DNA from: CAZPZZ01 sp964591245
Lineage (GTDB): Bacteria; Acidobacteriota; Vicinamibacteria; Vicinamibacterales; UBA8438
Direction of reading: 5' to 3'
Assembly: GCA_964591245.1 (NCBI GenBank)
Contig: CAZPZZ010000188.1
Coordinates: 1 to 6,809 of the forward strand
DNA: 6,809 nt
Position numbers and translations under genes: made by a program
Shown here: positions 1-5,599 of the stretch, in pieces
Layout of the letters: every line of letters begins with the position of its first letter
Position numbering within the stretch: position 1 is the stretch's first letter
Notes under the pieces: generated by a model
The model's input: only the letters and a program-made list of their open reading frames with translations
What the model was told of the DNA's origin: nothing
The model's database searches: none

Positions 1-820
1 CGAAGAGTTCGTCCGCGAGCCTGTGAAAGGCATGAATCTCAGGCGCTAACCAATCCACTATGTCTTGCTGATCGCCGGTTAATGGGACCGGTTCGCTACG
101 GATCTCCGTGAATATCGCGAGGGTCATGTCCGTTGCGGCGTGGAATCGGCGTTGGCTTTGTTCGGTCCCGTCCTCCACGAAGTCCTGTAAGGCACGGCGA
201 CTCGAAGCGAACGCATCCCGAAGTGTAGTTAGGAGAAGGATGAGATTGCCGCGGAGATCGCGTGCTGTTGACTGTTCCAGCACAAGAAGGGTTTCAATGG
301 CCTTCGTCACGCTATTTGCGACGGGCTCGGTGGTCTGGAGATGGACGACGTGGGCGGGATGGTTTCCAACCAGGGGCGCGATATCTTCGATCCACCATTG
401 CCAGGTGCGGAGCGCCTCGACCGTGGTTGTCAATCGACGGTTGATGGCGTCGAGTGACGGCGTTCCGGCGTGAACACCGAGTGCCGTGAGCTCACTCAGG
501 CCGGGCTCAATTTCGGTGCGCCACGCCTGTTGGCGTTGACGCCTCGAGACCGCCATGTGCTCGAAGACCCAGCTCTGTAGAGCGCGCTGCGAGCGGGTGA
601 TGCCGCTGCGAACGAGATGGACTGCCTCGATAGACCGGTGGGACGAGATCTGCAGCGCATCTGTCTGCGCACGGCTCAAGACGCTGCCCCCAAGCCCGGG
701 CAACAGGACGGCCATTCCCAGGCCCGCCATTACCAGATAGGACCCGAATACCTTGTGTTGTACCGTGTTTTCCCGCCGCGCGGGGCGGGGAGGTGCAGCG
801 GGAGTGGTTGGGGAGGTCAT
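1..820 (-). CDS. Membrane sensor-like protein with long helical extracytoplasmic domain (5' part only; C-terminus outside window)
   Basis: Starting at the ATG at 820 and reading leftwards, the frame stays open for 273 codons to the window edge, so the output domain is not visible. Residues 1-23 are Pro/Arg-rich and probably cytoplasmic. One hydrophobic segment follows at about 24-49 (VFGSYLVMAGLGMAVLLPGL), then more than 220 residues of Arg/Gln/Leu-rich, Gly-poor sequence that reads as long helices. No second membrane segment appears by residue 273. This topology fits the periplasmic sensing part of a histidine kinase, chemoreceptor or similar transducer; the length resembles helical bimodular (HBM-type) sensors rather than a single four-helix bundle. 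Two segments 130 residues apart match: SQRALQSWV at 77 and SRRALQDFV at 207. The start codon overlaps the upstream gene's stop (ATGA) and has no clear Shine-Dalgarno, which implies translational coupling. The class of transducer is inference; the open frame is directly seen. Confidence 0.72.
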   Translation of the reverse strand, partial: MTSPTTPAAPPRPARRENTVQHKVFGSYLVMAGLGMAVLLPGLGGSVLSRAQTDALQISSHRSIEAVHLVRSGITRSQRALQSWVFEHMAVSRRQRQQAWRTEIEPGLSELTALGVHAGTPSLDAINRRLTTTVEALRTWQWWIEDIAPLVGNHPAHVVHLQTTEPVANSVTKAIETLLVLEQSTARDLRGNLILLLTTLRDAFASSRRALQDFVEDGTEQSQRRFHAATDMTLAIFTEIRSEPVPLTGDQQDIVDWLAPEIHAFHRLADELF

Positions 821-1785
821 TGCGCGCTGGAATCTTCGAGCCACTCTGGGTTTTCGGTGGCATGGCGAGCCAGCTCGGTGAGCTGGGATTCAAGTACACC
901 GAGGCGCTGGTAGACATGAGAGGGGAATTGTCGGCCCGGAAAGTACGCCTCGACCGGGGGGGCAAGGCGGGGCAGGCGAGCATAGAGGAGCGAGAGCTCC
1001 GAGACGAGTAGGGTGACGAGATCGAAGACGTCGATGACCGTGACGTCGACCGGTTCTACAGGCTCGACGAGCGCCAGTATCGGCAGATCGGCCCCTGTAG
1101 AGATTTGGTGGACGAGCGCGAAGCAGTCGAGCAAGCGCCGATAATTATCACGGGGTTGTTTGTTGCGTTGTAAGAGGGGCGCGTCTGGTATTTGTCTGGC
1201 GCCCGGGAAGTGCTCGAGCAGGCGAGCCGTGTAGCTGACGGCGGCAGTCACTTCTTGAAATACCTCACTTGACGAGATTCGACGGTCGACAAGGAGATCG
1301 ATCTGATGATTGGCTTTCAAGAGCCGGCCAAAGATCTCGGCGCCAGTCTTCTCCGGCGCTGGCGGGGGAGCACTGCTTGCAGGGGCCAGCCCGAAGTTCC
1401 TCGAGACAAGCTGTAAGCGATCGTGAGCGGCCTTGACGACCCCAGTGACGTCTTCCAGGGTGATCGCGGGGCGTTGGCTCGGCGGACGCGCGCGAACGCG
1501 TACGTGTTCGAATGCCAACTGGTCGGTCTTATGAAATAGCGTCACTGCCTGAAAGTACAGTTCGTGTGGGTGGGCGTCGCGGACGCGCAGGTTGACTGGC
1601 GACGGTGTGGGCGCACCCATTTCGTTTCGGAGGAGTTCAAGCTCGGTCCCGACTCGCTCGAGGGATGTGACGAGTTCGCCTGAGGCGGGGATATCCCCTG
1701 CTAGCTCGTGCGTCGGCGGTTGGGCCAGGATCGAGGTGGCCGAGATGCTCCAGGCGACCGTCAGAGCCAAGGCGCGTCTGTGCAT
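817..1785 (-). CDS. Secreted helical-repeat protein of unknown function
   Basis: A 322-residue product. I chose the ATG at 1785 because it opens a textbook signal peptide (MHRRALALTV...ATSILAQ, cleavage near 21-22). The frame extends upstream to a GTG at 1884, but that adds 33 residues unlike any leader. No good ribosome site precedes 1785; GGAAGAGG lies about 50 bases upstream and would fit the in-frame TTG or GTG codons there. The mature part is almost all helix, with a Pro/Ala linker at about 134-146. A short motif of the form x-[P/T/S]-x-[D/E]-V-[F/Y] followed by an amphipathic helix recurs near residues 72, 108, 147, 170, 210, 248 and 287. I see no catalytic signature. I do not recognise a named family. 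It follows the cyclase-family gene by 99 bases and overlaps the sensor-like gene by four (ATGA), so a periplasmic partner or co-receptor of that sensor is a reasonable inference. Confidence 0.82.
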   Translation of the reverse strand: MHRRALALTVAWSISATSILAQPPTHELAGDIPASGELVTSLERVGTELELLRNEMGAPTPSPVNLRVRDAHPHELYFQAVTLFHKTDQLAFEHVRVRARPPSQRPAITLEDVTGVVKAAHDRLQLVSRNFGLAPASSAPPPAPEKTGAEIFGRLLKANHQIDLLVDRRISSSEVFQEVTAAVSYTARLLEHFPGARQIPDAPLLQRNKQPRDNYRRLLDCFALVHQISTGADLPILALVEPVEPVDVTVIDVFDLVTLLVSELSLLYARLPRLAPPVEAYFPGRQFPSHVYQRLGVLESQLTELARHATENPEWLEDSSAQ

Positions 1786-1815
1786 GGTTGGAAAAGGGCT
1801 GACCTTGAAGATCGT

Positions 1816-1845
1816 ACAATACACCAAACCTCTTCCGCGTGACCA
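1816..1845 (-). promoter_or_regulatory. Possible promoter for the helical-repeat protein gene
   Basis: In the 99-base gap after the cyclase-family gene, the minus strand reads TGGTCA, 18 bases, then TATTGT. Each hexamer matches four of six sigma-70 consensus positions. Transcription would start about 25-30 bases before the ATG at 1785. If real, the repeat protein and sensor form their own two-gene transcript separate from the hydrolase. This is weak evidence in a GC-rich genome. Confidence 0.25.
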
Positions 1846-1884
1846 GATATCGGCCGAGCGCTGCGAACGATGGACCGCCACCAC

Positions 1885-2862
1885 TCAAAAAATCGCAATA
1901 GGGTTCACGGGTGAACCCGTGCCGCCCGGAACTCGGAGTGGCGCGACGACAAGCATGAATTCCCAGCGGTTGAGCCGGGCCGCTGTCTCGGCCGCCGCAT
2001 CGAGGTCCAAGTTGTCGAGCAGGTTCATGCCACGGGCGACAATGGCGAATCGGTGGATCGGGTTGTACCGCAATCCGGGGACGCTCCCGGGGGCTTCGTG
2101 GACCGAATCGGCACCCAACAGGGCAATGTCACGTTCGGCCAGAAACGGGATGACCGAAGCATCCCATCCTGACATCTCGCGCGTTGCCCCATGCTCCGCA
2201 CGGTGAACCCATCGTCCCACACGAAGCAGCAGCGCGTCACCGGCTCCGATAGTAACGCCTGCGTACTGCTCCCACGCCTCGATGTCTTCCTGGTACAGCT
2301 TGGTCCCAGGCTCAAGGTAGGGCACACCCTTCAGGCGGGGTATGTCGACGAGTATCGCCCGCGTGACGAGACCATCCTTCATCGCCAAGGTGTCCATCTG
2401 GGAACACCCCTGCGGGGTCACGACCTCGGGAAATTCGAGCCCGTTATAGACCTTGTCCTTGTAAAAGACGTGGCACAAGCCGTCCAGATGGGAATAGGTG
2501 ACCCCATGGAAGGAGAGATCGATGCGATCACCGGCATTCTGCCCTTCCGGGTTGATCGTCATCTGTAGTTGATAGGGTTCTGCGGCATCGACGGCTTCGT
2601 CTGTGAGCATGTCGTGCGCGAGTGAGACTGTCGTTCCCGTTTGCACCAGTGCCGCCGCGGCGAGACGTTTCTCCGCGGTCATTAGATTCGCAGCGCCGAT
2701 CTCGTCGTCCGGACCCCAACGTCCCCAGTTGGAGAGGTCATCCATCCATTGGTCGAATTGCTCGATGGAAACGGGTTCACGGGATTGTGCAGTCACCAAT
2801 TCGACGGAGGGGGTGAGCAGACACGCTGCAGTGATGAGCAGTGTGAGGCGAGTCGCGGTCAT
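1885..2862 (-). CDS. Secreted cyclase-family (kynurenine formamidase-like) metal-dependent hydrolase
   Basis: A 325-residue product of the cyclase family (Pfam PF04199 type), whose known members include kynurenine formamidase and other metal-dependent amide or lactone hydrolases. The metal-site motif is at 119-131: H119-G-V-T-Y-S-H125-L-D127-G-L-C-H131. Further hallmarks are VDIPR (172-176), GDALLLRVGRW (208-218), LGADSVHE (249-256) and PIHRFAIVARG (268-278). The ending RWEF...APLRVPGGTGSPVNP is typical of the long, about 320-residue subgroup. The ATG at 2862 is chosen over an upstream in-frame start at 2943 because it has GGAAGG about nine bases before it and opens a signal peptide (residues 1-26, ending VELVTAQ), so the enzyme acts outside the cytoplasm. 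The usual Thr of HxGTHxD is displaced: a Ser precedes H125. The substrate cannot be assigned. It is first of three leftward genes and diverges from the CoA-transferase operon. Confidence 0.92.
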   Translation of the reverse strand: MTATRLTLLITAACLLTPSVELVTAQSREPVSIEQFDQWMDDLSNWGRWGPDDEIGAANLMTAEKRLAAAALVQTGTTVSLAHDMLTDEAVDAAEPYQLQMTINPEGQNAGDRIDLSFHGVTYSHLDGLCHVFYKDKVYNGLEFPEVVTPQGCSQMDTLAMKDGLVTRAILVDIPRLKGVPYLEPGTKLYQEDIEAWEQYAGVTIGAGDALLLRVGRWVHRAEHGATREMSGWDASVIPFLAERDIALLGADSVHEAPGSVPGLRYNPIHRFAIVARGMNLLDNLDLDAAAETAARLNRWEFMLVVAPLRVPGGTGSPVNPIAIF

Positions 2863-2871
2863 GGTGATATC

Positions 2872-2877
2872 CCTTCC
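2872..2877 (-). promoter_or_regulatory. Ribosome binding site of the cyclase-family gene
   Basis: On the minus strand GGAAGG sits about nine bases before the ATG at 2862. It is the best purine-rich match upstream of the signal peptide and supports this start over the in-frame ATG at 2943. Confidence 0.6.
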
Positions 2878-3030
2878 GGAGATGAGGGGGGCATCATCCC
2901 CTGACGCAATTTGCCACGGAGGACTATCACGCGTGTCCGCCATGGCTGAGGTATCGCATTTTCAATGGTCGCCGCCAGACACACGGCAACGCTCTGCTCT
3001 TGCGAGGTCTGGCGGTTCGAACTCGTGGCC

Positions 3031-3036
3031 AGTATA
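3031..3036 (-). promoter_or_regulatory. Possible -10 element for the leftward (cyclase-family) operon
   Basis: The minus strand reads TATACT here, a five-of-six match to the -10 consensus. It would give a leader of about 165 bases before the ATG at 2862. No good -35 lies at 16-18 bases; TTGCGT is present but only about 12 bases away. It could be activator-dependent or a chance match. Confidence 0.25.
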
Positions 3037-3084
3037 GAGGAGGGCGGGACGCAAGGGAGTGCACATGCTGGAATCGGCGGAACG

Positions 3085-3114
3085 TTGACACCGTAGGGCG
3101 CAGGGGGCTACCGT
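3085..3114 (+). promoter_or_regulatory. Possible promoter for the CoA-transferase operon
   Basis: A perfect -35 hexamer TTGACA (3085-3090) is followed after 18 bases by TACCGT (3109-3114), which keeps the three most conserved -10 positions (T1, A2, T6). It would produce a leader of roughly 215 bases containing both hairpins noted downstream. The -10 is poor, so this is tentative. Confidence 0.3.
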
Positions 3115-3210
3115 CCTCGAAGCAGTGTTCTGGTGAGAGGATCCCTACCGAGATGACATGCAAAGTGCCCGTATCGTGTCGAGCCACGCTGAATACCATC
3201 AGCGCGGCGA

Positions 3211-3231
3211 CGGCAATGCCGGTGGTTGCCG
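3211..3231 (+). repeat. Inverted repeat in the CoA-transferase leader
   Basis: CGGCAA and TTGCCG form a perfect six-base-pair inverted repeat around a nine-base centre. It lies about 105 bases upstream of the chosen start. It could be an operator half-site pair or an RNA hairpin; nothing in the sequence decides between these. Confidence 0.4.
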
Positions 3232-3250
3232 AAGAATCTGGATGTGTATA

Positions 3251-3275
3251 TCTCCGGGCGGAGACGCCCGCGAGA
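3251..3275 (+). repeat. GC-rich hairpin in the CoA-transferase leader
   Basis: TCTC-CGGGCG pairs with CGCCCG-(C)-GAGA across a four-base GAGA loop. This gives ten base pairs interrupted by one bulged C. It is a stable predicted RNA structure ending about 61 bases before the ATG at 3337. No T-run follows, so it is not an ordinary intrinsic terminator. It may be an untranslated-leader structure or a DNA palindrome for a regulator. Confidence 0.5.
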
Positions 3276-3324
3276 GAGCAGAAAGGTGATGGTCTGGCTG
3301 ATGAGCCCAGAGCCGGCAGGCGAT

Positions 3325-3330
3325 AGGGGG
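3325..3330 (+). promoter_or_regulatory. Ribosome binding site of the CoA-transferase gene
   Basis: AGGGGG lies six bases before the ATG at 3337 and decides this start over in-frame ATGs at 3226, 3289 and 3301. Those would add N-terminal residues not expected in the family. The ATG at 3289 has only a too-close AAAGG. Confidence 0.6.
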
Positions 3331-3336
3331 CGCAAG

Positions 3337-4545
3337 ATGTCTGATCAGGGTTCCCCCACGCCTCGTCCGCTCGATGGTACTCGGGTGGTTGATCTCAGTC
3401 GGGTCGTGTCAGGACCGTATTGCACGATGATGCTTGGCGATATGGGTGCCGATGTGATCAAGGTCGAAGCACCGGGTCGTGGGGATGAGTCGCGCGCCTT
3501 CGGCCCGCCCTTCCACGGGGGAGAATCACCCTACTATCTTTCGGTTAATCGGAACAAACGCAGTTGTACCCTCAACCTCAAGTCCGAATCGGGTCGAGTG
3601 ATCTTGGCTCGACTGCTTGAGAGGGCTGATGTACTCATCGAGAATTTCCGTCCGGGGGCCATGGCACGGCTCGGCTTGGACTACGCGACGTTGTCGCCGC
3701 GGCATCCGAGGTTGGTGTATTGCTCAATCTCGGGGTTTGGGGACACCGGTCCTGATGCTGAACGGCCGGGGTATGACCTCATCGTGCAGGGCGAATCTGG
3801 ACTCATGGACTTGACGGGTGAAGCCGACGGTCCGCCCACGCGCGTCGGTACGTCCATTGCTGATCTCACTGCCGGCGTGATGGCGGCGCAGGGTATTACA
3901 CTGGCGTTGTTCTCCCGCCAAACCACAGGACGTGGTCAGCATGTGAAGATTGCCATGCTTGATACGATGGCGTCGTTACTGACGTACAACGCTGGAGACT
4001 ACTTCGCGGTCGGGCAGTGCAACACGCGTCGCGGTAACGACCATCCGTCGGTGGTGCCCTACCAGACGCTGCGGGCCAGTGACGGATGGCTGAATCTGGG
4101 AATCGCGAATGATTCGCTCTGGGTGCGCTATTGCAATGCCATCGAACGTGCTGACCTCAGGGATGATCCACGGTTTGCAACGGCGCCAGACCGTGTCAAG
4201 CATCGCGAAACGTTGGTGCCGATCATTGTTGAACTTACGGCGGCTCGGAGCGTACAGCATTGGGTGGAGTTACTCGGGGCGGCCGGGGTCCCGTGCGGAC
4301 GAATCCGAAACGTGGCGGACGTTTGCACGAATCCCCAGCTGATCGAGCGAGGGAAGATCGTGGAGCGGCCCCACCCGACCGCCGAGACGGTGACGATGGT
4401 CGGGTCACCCATTGAGTTGAGCGAGACCCCGGCCCGGGTCGAGCGGGTGCCGCCGCTTCTCGGCGAGCATACCGACGAGGTCCTGAGAGAGGCGGGGTTT
4501 ACGGCCGACGAGGTTCACGGATTTCGCGAGGCGGGCGCTATTTGA
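3337..4545 (+). CDS. Class III (CaiB/BaiF family) CoA-transferase
   Basis: A 402-residue cytoplasmic enzyme of normal length for family III CoA-transferases, which move CoA between carboxylic acids through aspartyl-CoA anhydride intermediates. The N-terminus has the hallmark L-D-G-T-R-V-V-D-L-S-R-V (12-23) followed by GPYCTMMLGDMGADVIKVE (26-44). NRNKRSCTLNLKS (71-83), IENFRPGAMARLGL (101-114) and SGFGDTGPDAERPGYD (132-147) follow. D176 in GTSIADLTAG is the likely catalytic aspartate by position relative to formyl-CoA transferase. TGRGQHVKIAMLD (197-209) and the C-terminal GVPCGRIRN (317-325) and LGEHTDEVL (375-383) complete the fold. Substrates vary widely in this family (carnitine, oxalate, bile acids, succinyl-CoA donors) and cannot be chosen here. 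It is first in a rightward three-gene group; the next gene starts 53 bases later. Both followers are secreted, so the CoA step probably acts on an imported product. Confidence 0.95.
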   Translation: MSDQGSPTPRPLDGTRVVDLSRVVSGPYCTMMLGDMGADVIKVEAPGRGDESRAFGPPFHGGESPYYLSVNRNKRSCTLNLKSESGRVILARLLERADVLIENFRPGAMARLGLDYATLSPRHPRLVYCSISGFGDTGPDAERPGYDLIVQGESGLMDLTGEADGPPTRVGTSIADLTAGVMAAQGITLALFSRQTTGRGQHVKIAMLDTMASLLTYNAGDYFAVGQCNTRRGNDHPSVVPYQTLRASDGWLNLGIANDSLWVRYCNAIERADLRDDPRFATAPDRVKHRETLVPIIVELTAARSVQHWVELLGAAGVPCGRIRNVADVCTNPQLIERGKIVERPHPTAETVTMVGSPIELSETPARVERVPPLLGEHTDEVLREAGFTADEVHGFREAGAI

Positions 4546-4575
4546 GTTCCAGACCGTATGGCGTGGGGCGGTCGG

Positions 4576-4581
4576 TATAAT
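4576..4581 (+). promoter_or_regulatory. Possible -10 element before the beta-propeller gene
   Basis: A perfect TATAAT lies in the 53-base gap, 17 bases before the ATG at 4599. The matching -35 position (about 4553-4558, ACCGTA) is poor. A five-base inverted repeat (GACCG at 4552-4556, CGGTC at 4569-4573) flanks the spacer and could be an operator. The transcript leader would be only about 11 bases. An internal promoter within the operon is possible but unproven. Confidence 0.35.
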
Positions 4582-4598
4582 CATCTCGGGGAAAACAT

Positions 4599-5591
4599 AT
4601 GTCTATATTCCGTACGCGTATCTTGTACCTAAGTGTTCTGTGTTGGCTTGTGCCGGTCGGGTTTGCGTCGGCACAGTCAGGTGAGTACGGGGAAATCTCC
4701 GGTTGGCCGGAGGCTCCCACGTCGGTGGCCGGCACGCCGGCTGCCTGGAACTTCGGCCAGGTATCGGGCGTGGCGACGAGCGCGAACGGTTACGTCCTGG
4801 TGCTGCACAGGGGCGCACAGTCCATCATGCTCTTCGATGCTGCAGGCCGATTTGTTCGGGCGTGGGGCGACGGGTTGTTTAGCCACGGGAAGGTTGTTGG
4901 CATTGCCCCGGAGGATCGGGAGCCAGGGCAGTCTGGTTATACCGCGGTGTATGGACCAGCCGGCTGCTACGCCTGCGGTGCGCATGCTATTCGCGTGGAT
5001 CCGGAAGGGAATCTTTGGGTCGTCGATGCCCCGGGACATGTTGTCTACAAGATGGATTTCCAAGGGCGAGTCTTGATGGAACTGGGAACGCGTGGTGTCG
5101 CTGGCATGAGTGAGAACACCTTCAACCTACCGACCGACGTCGCGTTCGGTGCTGATGGTGTCGTCTATGTGAGCGATGGCTATGGAAATGCGCGTGTCGT
5201 GAAATACGATGCGGACGGGCGCTATGTGCTCGAATGGGGAAGTCGTGGCACTGGTCCCGGTGAGTTTGGCTTACCTCATAATCTGGTCGTTGATGCTGAG
5301 GGCCGGGTCTATGTGACGGACCGGGACAATCAGCGGGTGGAGGTCTTCACGGCTGACGGTGAGTTCCTCGCCGAATGGCCGGACATCGGAGGCAACTCGG
5401 CGCTTTTTCTCACGTCAGACCAGCATGTGTGGACCGGAGGGACACTCCGTACGCTCGATGGGGAGGCCATCGGCACCCTGTCCGGTGGGAACGGTGGGCA
5501 CGGGATGACCGTAACGGGGGAAGGCGAAGTATTTGTCGCGCAGCTCTCGGGCCGCGTGCAGAAGTTCGTGAAGGCGTCCGACAACGAGTAG
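4599..5591 (+). CDS. Secreted NHL-type beta-propeller, peptidyl-alpha-hydroxyglycine alpha-amidating lyase-like
   Basis: A 330-residue product with a signal peptide (residues 1-26, ending GFASAQ) followed by NHL-type propeller blades. It resembles the lyase half (PAL) of animal peptidylglycine amidating monooxygenase, a zinc enzyme that cleaves hydroxyglycine-extended compounds to amides and glyoxylate. By motif comparison with rat PAL from memory, active-site positions are retained: R71 in LHRG (rat Arg533), H129 in GAHAIRVD (His585), Y195 in SDGYGN (Tyr654), H227 in LPHNLVVD (His690) and H301 in GGHGMTV (His786). The methionine next to the last His in rat is Gly here. A Cys pair, C123-x-x-C126, sits just before H129 and could form a disulfide or alter the metal site. 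No monooxygenase partner is visible in the window. True amidating activity is unproven; other lyase, hydrolase or binding roles remain possible. The stop overlaps the next gene's ribosome site. Confidence 0.88.
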   Translation: MSIFRTRILYLSVLCWLVPVGFASAQSGEYGEISGWPEAPTSVAGTPAAWNFGQVSGVATSANGYVLVLHRGAQSIMLFDAAGRFVRAWGDGLFSHGKVVGIAPEDREPGQSGYTAVYGPAGCYACGAHAIRVDPEGNLWVVDAPGHVVYKMDFQGRVLMELGTRGVAGMSENTFNLPTDVAFGADGVVYVSDGYGNARVVKYDADGRYVLEWGSRGTGPGEFGLPHNLVVDAEGRVYVTDRDNQRVEVFTADGEFLAEWPDIGGNSALFLTSDQHVWTGGTLRTLDGEAIGTLSGGNGGHGMTVTGEGEVFVAQLSGRVQKFVKASDNE

Positions 5592-5595
5592 GAGG
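5590..5595 (+). promoter_or_regulatory. Ribosome binding site of the last operon gene
   Basis: AGGAGG overlaps the TAG stop of the propeller gene (5589-5591) and lies four bases before the ATG at 5600. It fixes the start and indicates tight translational linkage of the two secreted products. Confidence 0.75.
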
Positions 5596-5599
5596 AACG

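Larger units (their letters stand above)
2863..3336. other. Divergent intergenic region with candidate promoters and hairpins
   Basis: This 474-base stretch separates the cyclase-family gene (leftward) from the CoA-transferase gene (rightward). Open frames of 90-108 codons cross it on both strands, but their translations are Arg/Cys/Ser-rich, resemble no protein I know, and show no convincing start site, so I treat the region as non-coding. It holds candidate promoter elements on each strand (listed separately) and two inverted repeats close to the CoA-transferase start. Its length is generous for a compact genome and leaves room for a regulator binding site controlling both operons. I recognise no specific operator or riboswitch class. 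Confidence 0.6.

Noticed and set aside
507..983. 158-codon minus-strand open frame overlapping the sensor-like and repeat-protein genes
   Set aside because: It is out of frame with both better-supported genes, has a low-complexity Pro/Arg/Ser-rich translation, and has no signal or domain.
1786..1884. N-terminal extension of the repeat protein to the GTG at 1884
   Set aside because: The added 33 residues do not look like a leader and would displace the clear signal peptide starting at 1785. An intermediate TTG or GTG start near 1825 cannot be fully excluded.
1592..2206. 204-codon plus-strand open frame antisense to the repeat-protein and cyclase-family genes
   Set aside because: Its translation is Ser/Arg/Ala-rich with no motif. 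The opposite strand encodes a clear cyclase-family protein and a clear signal peptide here.
3016..3022. TTCGAAC within GGCGGTTCGAACTCG, resembling a tRNA T-loop
   Set aside because: The flanking bases do not pair as a T-stem, and no acceptor or anticodon arm can be found around it.
3000..3326. 108-codon plus-strand open frame in the divergent intergenic region (and a 90-codon frame opposite it)
   Set aside because: Cys/Arg-rich translations without recognisable features or ribosome sites; probably chance frames in GC-rich DNA.
5375..5599. In-frame upstream extension of the last rightward gene to an ATG at 5375
   Set aside because: It would overlap the propeller gene by over 200 bases and bury the signal peptide. 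The ATG at 5600 has a perfect AGGAGG.
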